Of a stretch of 64,000 bases of DNA, positions 54,253-62,939 are shown piece by piece. A model generated the notes under the pieces. It searched no databases. It was not told where the DNA came from and worked only from the letters and a program-made list of their open reading frames with translations. How positions within the stretch are numbered: the first letter of the stretch is position 1; each line of letters begins with the position of its first letter. The position numbers were made by a program, and so were the translations under genes. Origin of the DNA: Labrys monachus (GTDB taxonomy: Bacteria; Pseudomonadota; Alphaproteobacteria; Rhizobiales; Labraceae); NCBI RefSeq assembly GCF_030814655.1, contig NZ_JAUSVK010000001.1, positions 5,091,001-5,155,000 on the forward strand, given 5' to 3'.

Positions 54253-57200
54253 TCAGGCAAAGACGTCGGCGACGTAGCGGCTATACGCACGCTCCATCTT
54301 GTCGGCCCATGCCTCGGCCTCCTCGGCGCTGGCCTTGGTGGCTTCTCTGTAGATGCGCAAGAATGTCGCCCGGACATTGGGAGCCATATGCTCGCCGTCT
54401 CCACACACGAAGACCGTTGCGCCCTGCCGGAACAGGTCGGCGATCTCGTTTCGACGCTCCCATACCTGATGCTGCACATAGCAAACATCGCCGTCGGGGG
54501 CCTTTGAGAAAGCCGGATGGACCTCGACCACGCCGTTCCTCTGCCACGCGGCCATCTCGTCACGATAGAGATAGTCGACATCCGGATGCGTGACGCCGAA
54601 GAACAGCAATGCCGGACCGACGTCGCGCCCGGCCGCCTTCTGGATCGCCCGCTCCTGCAAGAAACCGTGGAACGGCGCAATCCCGCTGCCGGCGCAGACC
54701 AGGATGATCGGCGTGGAGGGATCTTCCGGCGGGTGGAAGGCCGCCTGGGAGGGACGTACCGCGACCGAGAGGCGGCTGCCGGATTCGAGGCCGGCGAGAT
54801 AGGTCGATGCCACGCCAAGATGGCGGCGCGCGCCGCTCAGGTGAGGTGCATCGAGGATCGAAATCGTCAGGGAGCACCGCGCCGGGTCGCGCAGCGGCGA
54901 GGAGGAAATGGAATATTGCCGCGCCCGCATGGGCGGGAGGGCTGCAAGAAAGGCGCCCAGCCCGAACTCGCAGGCCGGAAACCGCTCCAGCAGATCGAGA
55001 ACGCTCGCTCGTTGTGCCAGCACCTCCGTTTCATATCGCTCGGGCTGGGCGAGCGAATCGAGAGCCTTGCGATCCGGGGGGCAACGGGTCGCTTCCGCGA
55101 GTTGCCTGACCTGAACTCGGGTGGCGGGCTGAGCCAGTTCCACATAGGCGGACAGCACCTCGCCGATCGCGATCGGATAGTCGCCGGGCAGCGCGCTCGA
55201 TATCCCCGGCCCCTTGTGAATGACGACCTGCGTATCCGGCGCGAGGCTGAAGCGGCGCAGGGCGCGTGCGACGTCCTGGGAAGGATTGCGCGGCAGCACG
55301 GCAAGATAATCGCCGGCGCGGTAGGTCATGCCCTCGGGCAGCACGATCTCGATATGGCGCTTGGAGCGCGCCAGCGGCGAGGACATGTCGACCAGTTCAC
55401 GGTTCTCGACGATGCGGCCCTGGTCGAGATCGCTCAGGCGCAGCGACGCTTCCCGGCCGGAACGAATGATCTCGACGTCCAGGCCCGCTGCGGCCGGCGC
55501 CGCAGTCTCCTTGCCGAGCGCCCTCCCGAGGGCGGCCCACAGATCGGTCGACCAAGCCTCGAACCCGCCGAAGAAATCACCGCCGGCATCGGTTTCTCCG
55601 CGTGCCTTGACGCGGGTGGCGCCGGCCTTTTCCAAGGCGGCGTCCGTCCGCTTCGGGATCGCCTGATAGGTGCGAGCCCATTGGCGGTTGCCGCAGCCGA
55701 ACACCGCGAACCGCACACCCGCAAGCGCATCCGGCCCCAGACTCTCGATCCAGGCCAGGAAGCCCCGGGCATTATCGGGCGGCTGGCCTTCATAGGAGGC
55801 GGTGACGACAATGACAGCACCATCCTTGGGAAGGCGCTCGACATAGTCGTCCATCGGCGCAGCCTGCGCCGCATAGCCCTGGGCTGCGGCCTCGCCGGCA
55901 ATCCGCTCGGCGAAGGCCCGGCACGAGCCCGTGTTGCTGCCATAGAGCACCAGCAAGGGTGTGGTCGCCTCCGAGGAGTTCTGCGCGGGTGAGCGGGGTG
56001 CGAGCTTGCGCGGCGGTGCGGAAGGGGTGGCGGTGCGCGGCCTAACCGCGACGTCGCTGCGACGGCGCGCATGGATGCGGAACCCGTGCGGCTTCAGGGT
56101 GAGCGTCTCCGCCACCTCCAGCTTGTAGCCGGGATCGGCCTCGGTCAGATCGAAGCGCTGCAGGATCATCGAGAGGACCAGATGCGCCTCCTGCAGCGCA
56201 AAGCCGCGCCCGATGCAGGATCGCATGCCGTTGCCGAACGGCTTCCAGGCATTAGGAGGCAATGCCGCCGCGACGGCGGGATCGAAACGTTCGGGGCGAA
56301 ACGCCTCGGCATCCTCGCCCCACGCCTTGGGATCTCGATGCAGGATCGGCGTGAGCACGAACAGCGTGTCGTCGGGTGTGACCGGGTAGCGGCCCGCAAG
56401 CAGGGTGGGTGCCTTCGGCGCGACCGCGAAGGCGGGCGCCGTCGGCCAGAGCCGCAGGCTTTCCTGCAGGATCTGCTCGATATAGCGCAGCCTGGCCAGA
56501 TGTTCGATCCGGGGCGTCTCGTCGCCGAGCACCCCGTCGACCTGCATTCTCGCCTTCTGAAGAACCTCGGGATTGCGCAGGAGAAGATAGAGGGCGAACG
56601 ACAGGAGGCCGCTCGTTGTCTCGTGGCCGGCCACCAGGAATGTCAGCATCTGATAGCGGACATTTTCTTCCGACAGCCCTTCGCCGGTTTCCGGATCGCG
56701 GCCTTCGAGCATCAAGTTCAGCAGGTCATGGCGCGTCTTCCCCTCGGGATCGCGTTTGCGCTCGGCGATGAGGGTGTCGGCGACCCGATTCAGGAGGGTC
56801 CTATCGGCTTCGTAGCGGCGTGTCGTCTGGAGCATGAGCTTCGAGACGAGGTCGGGGCGGCGAGCCCGGGCGCCGGCCTCGTCGAGGGCACCCACCATCG
56901 CGTGTACGAAGGGGTGCATCTGGTCCTGATAGAAGCTGTTGAAACGATAGTCGAACGCGCACAGCGCGATGGTGTCGAGCGTGAGGCGGGTCATGTTGTC
57001 GGCGACGTCGATGGTGGCGTCCGGTCCGAACCGTTCCCATCGAAGCATCATCTGCCCGGCGATGTCCTCCATCTTGTCGAACATCGAGCGGATGCCGAGG
57101 GGACCGAAGGCCGGCATCAGCAGCCGGTGCGCCTTGGCCCAATTCGGTTCCTCATTATAGGCGGTGAAAAGGCCGTCTCCTCCGAGGTCGCGGAGCACTT

Positions 57201-57435
57201 GCAGAGGCCGGTGGACCTTCTTGGCAAAACGGCTCTCGTCGCAGACATCGTTCACGAATTCCTGCGAACCGAGAATGGTGACGGTCGTGCCGGCCACAGT
57301 GAGACGGAAAATAGATCCGTGAACCCTGGCAAGCCGCATCAGGCTCTGCACCGGCGCCTTGGCGTCGATGTCAGGCAGATTGCCGATGAGAGGCATCGGC
57401 CTGGGCTGGGGAATGGCGGTTGGCTGTTCGATCAT
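54253..57435 (-). CDS. Self-sufficient cytochrome P450/NADPH reductase fusion (CYP102 type)
   Basis: This 1060-residue cytoplasmic protein fuses three modules. The heme domain (1-460) has GDGLFTAYNEEPNWAKAH with Phe90 at the position of BM3 Phe87, AGHETTS (269-275), ESLR (325-328) and heme ligand Cys407 in FGNGMRSCIGR. The linker is proline/arginine-rich (about 461-492). The FMN domain has YGSNTGSCRAFAE (498-510), and the FAD/NADPH domain has RQYSISSSPL and a CAGSGIAPF loop. All cofactor motifs are intact and the length equals CYP102A1, so fatty acid or related hydroxylation is expected. A TetR gene lies upstream on the same strand, as in the bm3R1 system. Confidence 0.95.
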   Translation of the reverse strand: MIEQPTAIPQPRPMPLIGNLPDIDAKAPVQSLMRLARVHGSIFRLTVAGTTVTILGSQEFVNDVCDESRFAKKVHRPLQVLRDLGGDGLFTAYNEEPNWAKAHRLLMPAFGPLGIRSMFDKMEDIAGQMMLRWERFGPDATIDVADNMTRLTLDTIALCAFDYRFNSFYQDQMHPFVHAMVGALDEAGARARRPDLVSKLMLQTTRRYEADRTLLNRVADTLIAERKRDPEGKTRHDLLNLMLEGRDPETGEGLSEENVRYQMLTFLVAGHETTSGLLSFALYLLLRNPEVLQKARMQVDGVLGDETPRIEHLARLRYIEQILQESLRLWPTAPAFAVAPKAPTLLAGRYPVTPDDTLFVLTPILHRDPKAWGEDAEAFRPERFDPAVAAALPPNAWKPFGNGMRSCIGRGFALQEAHLVLSMILQRFDLTEADPGYKLEVAETLTLKPHGFRIHARRRSDVAVRPRTATPSAPPRKLAPRSPAQNSSEATTPLLVLYGSNTGSCRAFAERIAGEAAAQGYAAQAAPMDDYVERLPKDGAVIVVTASYEGQPPDNARGFLAWIESLGPDALAGVRFAVFGCGNRQWARTYQAIPKRTDAALEKAGATRVKARGETDAGGDFFGGFEAWSTDLWAALGRALGKETAAPAAAGLDVEIIRSGREASLRLSDLDQGRIVENRELVDMSSPLARSKRHIEIVLPEGMTYRAGDYLAVLPRNPSQDVARALRRFSLAPDTQVVIHKGPGISSALPGDYPIAIGEVLSAYVELAQPATRVQVRQLAEATRCPPDRKALDSLAQPERYETEVLAQRASVLDLLERFPACEFGLGAFLAALPPMRARQYSISSSPLRDPARCSLTISILDAPHLSGARRHLGVASTYLAGLESGSRLSVAVRPSQAAFHPPEDPSTPIILVCAGSGIAPFHGFLQERAIQKAAGRDVGPALLFFGVTHPDVDYLYRDEMAAWQRNGVVEVHPAFSKAPDGDVCYVQHQVWERRNEIADLFRQGATVFVCGDGEHMAPNVRATFLRIYREATKASAEEAEAWADKMERAYSRYVADVFA

Positions 57436-57457
57436 GAGGACCGTCCTTTCGCACCAA

Positions 57458-57712
57458 TTACTGCTGCGGGGCCCTGGACGCCGCCCGGGCTCTCAGGCCC
57501 GCATCGACGACGGCGCGGCATGGAGGGCTGAGCTGGTCGTGCTGAGATATGATGCAGCTCCTGATCCGATCCATGTTGGGGATGTCGGCGGCGCACAGGC
57601 GCATGGCATCGCCCTTACAGGCCTGCCGCTGCTGGGCCTCGGTCGGGATCGACTGTGCGAGTGCCGGCGTCACGGTCGCAGCCAGCAGGACAAGAGCAAG
57701 TCGCGTTTTCAT
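57458..57712 (-). CDS. Small secreted cysteine-containing protein
   Basis: This 84-residue protein has a signal peptide cut near ALAQS and four cysteines in the mature part (QACKGDAMRLC, then RIRSCIISQH and PPCRAVV), giving a C-x8-C ... C-x9/10-C spacing like the cysteine-rich repeat proteins of alphaproteobacteria. It sits 22 bases upstream of the P450 gene on the same strand and is probably co-transcribed. Its role is unknown. A periplasmic location would separate it from the cytoplasmic P450. Confidence 0.7.
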   Translation of the reverse strand: MKTRLALVLLAATVTPALAQSIPTEAQQRQACKGDAMRLCAADIPNMDRIRSCIISQHDQLSPPCRAVVDAGLRARAASRAPQQ

Positions 57713-57851
57713 CAGGGAACTCCCAAGCCGGTTTCGGAATCATCGGTTGCGGGCGCGGTCGGCCGGTTCCGTCATGCCCCTCCCCTGCATGCGGCGAGCG
57801 AAGCCGGAGGAATCGGGTGAGGAGGGACGTCGATCCGGTTGTCGGTGTCCG

Positions 57852-58541
57852 TCATGCGCGGCTCCGTTGCTGCGGTTGATCGGACGGATCGACAGGCGAA
57901 AGATGGAGAAGGGTGGCGACGACGGTCTCGATCATCCGGTCCCGCGCCGAGGCGATATCGATCTCCGGGGCCAGGCGGTTCAGCAGCGCGGGAAAGGCTG
58001 GCGGCTGGTTGAGGGCGGCCGTCACTAGCGCGAAGAACAGCGCCGGGTGGCTGCTGCGGATGATGCCCGCTTCGATCCCGGCCGCGAACAGCTCCCGGCT
58101 CGATTCATAGGCGGGCGTCAACAGAAGCGTGTTGAGCCGCTCGGCACGTTCGGGCATGTCGGTCGAACTGCGGGTGACGAAATCCCGGACATCGGGGTGT
58201 GCCGCATAGAATTCGCCGCCCCTCAAGATCGTCTCGCGCAACCGCTCGGCCAGAGCGCGGGACGGGTCCGTGGCGATGCGACGGATCGCCTCCATGACGG
58301 GCCGCGACTCCGAGACGATCGCATCGAGGCAGGCCTCCCAGAGCGCCGCCTTGTTGCCGAAATGAACGCGGACGAGGTTCGGGCTGACGTTCGCCTCCGC
58401 CGCGATGCTGCGCACATCGGCCGCGTCGAAGCCCTGGGAGGCGAAGGCGCGCCTTGCGGCAGCCAGCAGGGCCTCGCGGCCGGCCGGCATGTCCTTCGTT
58501 CGGCGGCCTCTCGGCCGGGGCCTCTGCGAGTTTTCACGCAT
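57852..58541 (-). CDS. TetR-family transcriptional regulator
   Basis: The 229-residue regulator has a basic N-terminal tail, then the TetR helix-turn-helix (ALLAAARRAFASQGFDAADV, then IAAEANVSPNLVRVHFGNKAALW) and a C-terminal ligand domain. A TTG 18 bases upstream could also start it. It is upstream of, and co-directional with, the small secreted protein and the P450 fusion, matching the gene order of repressor and CYP102 in Bacillus. It likely represses the P450 operon and responds to fatty acids or hydrophobic compounds. Confidence 0.88.
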   Translation of the reverse strand: MRENSQRPRPRGRRTKDMPAGREALLAAARRAFASQGFDAADVRSIAAEANVSPNLVRVHFGNKAALWEACLDAIVSESRPVMEAIRRIATDPSRALAERLRETILRGGEFYAAHPDVRDFVTRSSTDMPERAERLNTLLLTPAYESSRELFAAGIEAGIIRSSHPALFFALVTAALNQPPAFPALLNRLAPEIDIASARDRMIETVVATLLHLSPVDPSDQPQQRSRA

Positions 58542-58560
58542 GCGGCGATCCGCTTCCAAT

Positions 58561-58585
58561 ATATATGTTCACATGTACATTTATT
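58561..58585. promoter_or_regulatory. AT-rich promoter/operator candidate upstream of the TetR-P450 genes
   Basis: The sequence contains ATGTTCACATGTACAT (58565-58580), an imperfect dyad (six of eight positions) centred on ACATGT, inside a short AT-rich island directly upstream of the TetR start. This is the usual place for an autoregulatory TetR operator. No other symmetric site is obvious in the 20-80 bases upstream. Confidence 0.4.
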
Positions 58586-58837
58586 CCGACGATACGGTTT
58601 GGCAAGGCCTCCGATGCATTTTTGGCCGGATCCCTCCCTCAGCTCTTCGGCAGGCCGTCAAAACCGGCCGACGCCGGGCGAGGAAGATGGATTGCTCCTT
58701 GGGGGGATTCGTCGCGAAAAGAGGGATGCGCCGCGTTCCGCTTGCCTCGGTTCCGCCGTCGAACCAGCGGCTTCAAGCGATGTCGATGGGCGACGTCTGC
58801 CCGGTCGAACACGGGACGTCGCACTGCCGCGCCGATT

Positions 58838-59218
58838 TCATCCCATTCGCTCGACCCATTGCGCGCGCGAGGGCCCGGGCTCGAACGGATCGGCGAAATA
58901 TTGGGTCTCGCGGGCCACCTTACCGTCCACGAACTCCATGACGCTCACGCAATAGGATGGCCGACCGTCATAGGTGAGGATGAATTCCGTGATCCAGAGA
59001 TCCTTCGCGCCGACGATGCGGCGCACCGTGAAGCGCTTCGCGCTCGGCTGCGCGACGCGTGAGGCCTGGATGTTGTGCCGGCCCCTGATGCGTTCGCCCG
59101 ATTGCGGATATTCGAGCACGGCGTCCTCCCGGTAGATCTCGTGCTCGACATCGACATCATTGGTGTCCGAGGTGGCCCAGTGGCGATCCAGCGCCGCTCG
59201 AATCCCGTTCTCGTCCAT
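58838..59218 (-). CDS. SnoaL-like / NTF2-family protein
   Basis: This 126-residue protein has the NTF2-like fold pattern: an N-terminal helix with WATSDTNDVDVEHEIYREDAV, split by the usual pocket residues, EYPQSGERIRGRHNIQA, and a C-terminal KVARETQYFADPF strand. The phrase YREDAVLEYPQSGE is common in SnoaL-like proteins near redox genes. It stands alone, leftward, opposite the DNA glycosylase gene. No substrate can be assigned. Confidence 0.72.
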   Translation of the reverse strand: MDENGIRAALDRHWATSDTNDVDVEHEIYREDAVLEYPQSGERIRGRHNIQASRVAQPSAKRFTVRRIVGAKDLWITEFILTYDGRPSYCVSVMEFVDGKVARETQYFADPFEPGPSRAQWVERMG

Positions 59219-59472
59219 GCCGCCACTCCCGCTCCCGTCGTTGAGGCCGGGCTGCTCCGTGCCGGGGCACTCTGGCCGTCCATGCCGCCCCGATCACGAA
59301 CGCTCGGCAAGGGAAAATATGGCAGGCCGCCATTTTGCGGACCTGCGTCCCAGCCAGCCTTGTGTACTATGGCGGCTGGCGGGTCGTAAGATCCCGATGC
59401 CGTCGGCCCTTGTGGATTTGCCGGGGAGCACCGAAAGCTTCATCTGGGCTCTCTCTGGATCTGTGAAGCATC

Positions 59473-59997
59473 ATGGCCGACGCGCTCCCGGACATCCTCG
59501 CCGAACACCTCGCGGTGGTCTTCTGCGGGATCAATCCCGGAATGACCGCGGCCGCCGCGGGGCATCATTTTGCCGGCAGGAGCAACCGGTTCTGGCGCGT
59601 GATCCGCCTCGCCGGCTTCACTCCGGAGGAAATCCTTCCCGAGAACGATCGCACCATCCTGCAGCACGGATATGGGCTGACGACGGTGGTCGACCGCCCG
59701 ACGGCGCGGGCGGATCAATTGTCGGCACAGGACTTCATCGCGGCTGCTGCGCATTTCGAGCAGAAGATCGCGCATTATGCGCCGCGCTACGTCGGCTTTC
59801 TCGGCAAGGCCGCCTATTCCGTATTATCCGGTCAAAGAGAGATCGGCTGGGGGCCTCAGCCGACCGCCTTCGGCGGTGCCGCCGTTTGGGTCCTGCCCAA
59901 TCCCAGCGGACGAAACCGCGCCTTCTCTCTCGATCAACTGGTCGGCGCCTACCGCCAACTCTACCTGGCGGCAGCCCGGAGCCGCCTTCCGGCATAG
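59473..59997 (+). CDS. mug: G/U mismatch-specific DNA glycosylase (Mug/TDG family)
   Basis: The 174-residue uracil-DNA glycosylase-fold enzyme has GINPG (19-23) and NPSGRN (143-148), the two motifs of the Mug branch; in Mug the first motif carries the catalytic asparagine. It removes uracil or ethenocytosine from G mismatches in base excision repair. It is a single gene with its own upstream gap of about 250 bases and does not belong to the surrounding catabolic operons. Confidence 0.92.
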   Translation: MADALPDILAEHLAVVFCGINPGMTAAAAGHHFAGRSNRFWRVIRLAGFTPEEILPENDRTILQHGYGLTTVVDRPTARADQLSAQDFIAAAAHFEQKIAHYAPRYVGFLGKAAYSVLSGQREIGWGPQPTAFGGAAVWVLPNPSGRNRAFSLDQLVGAYRQLYLAAARSRLPA

Positions 59998-60084
59998 TCT
60001 CGCGATTGCCGCCGCCGGGCATCGGGATCATGTCGACAGGTCCGCCGCCACACCCCGACCGCCCGCCGGCGTCGGTCGCGGCCA

Positions 60085-60852
60085 TCACAGGACCTTCGTT
60101 TCTCCGCCGTCGATCCGCATCGCCGCGCCCGTAACCCATTGGCTGTCGGGCGCGAACAGGAAGGCGATGGCGTTGGCGATATCGTCGGGTTGCCCATAGC
60201 GGGCGATTCCGACCTCGGTGGCGAACCGCTCGGTCGCCGCATCGAGCGCCAGCGCGTGAGCGTCGGCATAGCCCTGCAGCATGGAGCGGCGCCGGTCCGT
60301 CATGACCGATCCCGGCAGGATCGTGTTGACCTGCACGCCATCCTTGATGCCGCGGTCCGCGAAAGCCTTTGCCAGCGCCAGGATCGCCGCATTGATGGTG
60401 CCGACGGCCGCCAGCGATGCCTTGGGCGCATAGGCAGAGGTCCCCGAGGTGATCGCGACCGAGCCGCGGGAGACCTTGAGCGCCTCCCAGGCGGCGATCG
60501 TCAGGCGCCGCGCCGAATGGAACTTCAAGGCCAGGCCATCGTCCCATTGCTCGTCGGTCAGCTCGAACAGGTCGAGCTGCGGCACGGCGCCGGCAATGCA
60601 GGCCAGCGCATCGATGCGGCCGAACCGGTCGAGCGTGGCCCGGACGACCGCCTCGCCGGCCTCCGGCTCGCGCAGGTCCCGTGCGAGGACCAAAGGCTCC
60701 GCTCCCACCGCTCGTACCGCGTCGGCGGTTACAGCCAGCGCTTCTGCGCTGCGTGCCACCACCACCACGGCACCGAAGTCTCGGGCCAGGCGGATGGCCG
60801 TTGCGCGTCCGATCCCTCGGCTCGCGCCCGTGACGATGGCGACGCGGCTCAT
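60085..60852 (-). CDS. Short-chain dehydrogenase/reductase
   Basis: This is a 255-residue SDR. It has TGASRGIGRATAIRL, the catalytic Ser in VAITSGTSAYAPKAS and a catalytic Tyr in SAYAPKAS, giving the YxxxK-type dyad with Lys four residues on. The start overlaps the upstream SnoaL-like stop as ATGA. It is the last gene of a leftward four-gene operon with CMD-like, alpha/beta hydrolase and SnoaL-like genes. Confidence 0.85.
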   Translation of the reverse strand: MSRVAIVTGASRGIGRATAIRLARDFGAVVVVARSAEALAVTADAVRAVGAEPLVLARDLREPEAGEAVVRATLDRFGRIDALACIAGAVPQLDLFELTDEQWDDGLALKFHSARRLTIAAWEALKVSRGSVAITSGTSAYAPKASLAAVGTINAAILALAKAFADRGIKDGVQVNTILPGSVMTDRRRSMLQGYADAHALALDAATERFATEVGIARYGQPDDIANAIAFLFAPDSQWVTGAAMRIDGGETKVL

Positions 60853-61235
60853 GACCGGCGCGCCTCGGCAACGGCCCGCGTATCGATATACTGGCGGAAG
60901 CGGGCGATCTTGCCGTCCCCGACAGTCCAGACGTGAGCATAGCGGGCGTCGGCTTTCTTGCCCGTCATGGCATGGACGCCGGTGAACTCGCCGAGCGACA
61001 CCACGGTGTCGCCTTCGGTGATGAACTCCGTCGGGACGAAAGCGAAGCTCGACCACTCCGCCATCAGCGGCTTGAACAGGTCCTCAGCCACGCGCTCGGG
61101 GCCGCGGCCGTTGACCTGATAGTGCCACATCGTGATCCACTCGATGTCGGGCGCCATCAGGCCCAAGGCTCCGCGAGCGTCGCCGGACGCGAGCTTGTCG
61201 TAGAAGCTGCGAATGATTTCGGTGGGCGTGTTCAT
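60849..61235 (-). CDS. SnoaL-like / NTF2-family protein
   Basis: The 128-residue NTF2-fold protein has EIIRSFYDKLASGDARGALGL, split across the first helix, MAPDIEWITMWHY, and a C-terminal DGKIARFRQYIDT strand. Members of this branch often act as isomerases or lyases or bind small hydrophobic ligands. A GAAGGAGA ribosome-binding site precedes the ATG. It is translationally coupled to the SDR downstream. Confidence 0.8.
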   Translation of the reverse strand: MNTPTEIIRSFYDKLASGDARGALGLMAPDIEWITMWHYQVNGRGPERVAEDLFKPLMAEWSSFAFVPTEFITEGDTVVSLGEFTGVHAMTGKKADARYAHVWTVGDGKIARFRQYIDTRAVAEARRS

Positions 61236-61323
61236 TGTCGGTCTCCTTCAGGGGTGATGGCGGGCGGGCGACCGCCCGGGGCAAACAGAGAAATCCGGGC
61301 GCCGCCGGCGCCCGGACAGGGCA

Positions 61324-62184
61324 TCAGCCGATATGCCTGGCGAGAAACGCGCGCATCGCCGCGCCGATCTCGTGCGCATGGGTCTCCAGCGCGAAGTGGC
61401 CGCTCTCGACGAAACGGATTTCGGCCGAGGGCACGTCCCGCTTGAACGCCTCCGCGCCGGGCGGAATGAAGAACGGGTCGTTCTTGCCCCACATGGCCAG
61501 GACAGGCGGCTGATGCCGGCGCAGATAGGCCTGGATCGTGTCGTAGAGCGCGACATTCGATTGGTAGTCGAGCAGGAGGTCGAGCTGGATCTCGTCATTG
61601 CCCGGCCGCGCCAGATAGAAGTCGTCGAGATTGCGCCCGTCGGGCGAGACCAGGCTGGGATCGGCGACGCCATGCGTGTACTGGAACAGCGTCGTCTGCG
61701 GCGTCAGGAAGCCGCGCAGCGCGTCGCGATTGGCCTGCGTCGGCGCCTTCCAGTAGGCCTGAACCGGCGCGAAGGCATCCGAGACGCCCTCAAGATAGGT
61801 GTTGCCGTTCTGGGTGACGATGGCGCTGATCCACTCGGGATGCTTCACTGCCAGGCGGAAGCCGACCGGCGCGCCATAGTCGAAGACGTAGAGCGCAAAC
61901 TTGCCGAGGCAGAGGACTTCGGTGAAACGGCCGACCACGTTGGCGATGTTCTCGAAGGTGTAGGCGAACCGGTCCCGCGCCGGCTGCTCGGTCATGCCGA
62001 AGCCCGGAAGGTCGGGCGCCACCACATGGTAGCGGTCGGCCAGCTGCGGGATCAGGTCGCGGAACATATGGCTTGCGCTGGGGAAGCCGTGAAGCAGAAG
62101 CACGACGGGTCGCGCGGGATCACCGGCCTCGCGGTAGAAGACTTCGAGGCCGTCGACATCGGCGGTCTTGAAATGAACGGACAT
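61324..62184 (-). CDS. Alpha/beta hydrolase with Asp nucleophile (epoxide hydrolase/haloalkane dehalogenase-like)
   Basis: This is a 286-residue hydrolase. The oxyanion segment is LHGFPSASHMF (31-41). The nucleophile is Asp102 in VFDYGAPVGFRLA, as in epoxide hydrolases and haloalkane dehalogenases, which use Asp rather than Ser. The other triad members are likely Asp236 (WGKNDPFF) and His263 (ESGHFALETH). It could hydrolyse an epoxide, halide or ester-like intermediate. AGGAGA precedes the start. Confidence 0.87.
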   Translation of the reverse strand: MSVHFKTADVDGLEVFYREAGDPARPVVLLLHGFPSASHMFRDLIPQLADRYHVVAPDLPGFGMTEQPARDRFAYTFENIANVVGRFTEVLCLGKFALYVFDYGAPVGFRLAVKHPEWISAIVTQNGNTYLEGVSDAFAPVQAYWKAPTQANRDALRGFLTPQTTLFQYTHGVADPSLVSPDGRNLDDFYLARPGNDEIQLDLLLDYQSNVALYDTIQAYLRRHQPPVLAMWGKNDPFFIPPGAEAFKRDVPSAEIRFVESGHFALETHAHEIGAAMRAFLARHIG

Positions 62185-62270
62185 GGCAGGTCTCCTGGGT
62201 TGAGGGCGTGGGAAAGGGTTCGCCGACGCGCGCAGACGCGCCTTCGTTGCTGTGCTTGAACTGCAGCGGA

Positions 62271-62819
62271 TCAGGCGGCTCTGCGGGCGCTTATGCGCGG
62301 GAAGTCGATGTCGGTCTTCAGCGCTTCGTTGATGATGTTTGCGAATACATTGATGGCGACGGTGGCGATGACCTCGACGATATCCGCGTCGGAGTAGCCG
62401 GCTCGCTTCATCGCCTCGACGTCCGCTTCGCCGACCTGCCCCCGTTCGCGGGCGAGCCTTGCGGCGAAGCGGACCGCCGCATCCGCCTTGATGTCATTCG
62501 ACGCGCCATTCCGATTGGCCGTGATCTCCGCGTCATCGAGTATCGCGGCCTTGCGGACGCGGTAGGTCTGCGCCGACAGGCAATAGTCGCTGCCGTTCGC
62601 CTCGGCGACGGCCAGCGCGACGCGCTCGCGGGTAAGCCGGTCCACGCCGCCCTTGTCGAGCGCATTGCAGAAGCCGAGAAAGGCCTCCAGCGCCGCAGGG
62701 CTGTTCGCGATGATGCGGTACATGTTCGGCACGGCGCCGAGCCGGCTCCTCACGCCGGCGAGCAGCGCCTGCGATTCGGCAGATACGTGCTCGACGGCGG
62801 GGACCGGAATTCGTGACAT
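62271..62819 (-). CDS. Carboxymuconolactone decarboxylase/AhpD-fold protein with altered redox motif
   Basis: The 182-residue all-helical protein of the CMD/peroxidase-related family. Where AhpD-like members have C-x-x-C-x-x-x-H, this one reads SDYCLSAQ (77-84): the first Cys is Ser, Cys80 remains and the His is Gln84. Thiol peroxidase activity is therefore unlikely. It heads the leftward operon, divergent from a LysR gene. The ATG after the GAAGG motif is used; an upstream in-frame ATG adds 22 residues without family similarity. Confidence 0.85.
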   Translation of the reverse strand: MSRIPVPAVEHVSAESQALLAGVRSRLGAVPNMYRIIANSPAALEAFLGFCNALDKGGVDRLTRERVALAVAEANGSDYCLSAQTYRVRKAAILDDAEITANRNGASNDIKADAAVRFAARLARERGQVGEADVEAMKRAGYSDADIVEVIATVAINVFANIINEALKTDIDFPRISARRAA

Positions 62820-62906
62820 GGGCCTTCGCTCCTGGTCGGCTGAGCCGCGATCGGCTGCTGCACAAAGGGATATTGCCTTCCGCAAAGCGGCAGTAGGCGT
62901 TATCGC

Positions 62907-62923
62907 TGGAAGTCAGACTTCCA
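62907..62923. promoter_or_regulatory. Perfect 17-bp palindrome upstream of the LysR gene
   Basis: TGGAAGTCAGACTTCCA is an exact 8-1-8 palindrome, 17 bases before the LysR start and about 85 bases upstream of the divergent operon. CATAAT directly follows it and may be the -10 box of the LysR gene. This position would give autorepression and activation of the divergent operon, the standard LysR arrangement. Confidence 0.65.
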
Positions 62924-62939
62924 TAATATGAGAGGCGGG

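Noticed and set aside
54253-57435. Frameshift or split gene in the P450/reductase
   Set aside because: One uninterrupted frame contains all heme, FMN, FAD and NADPH motifs in order at the family's normal length.
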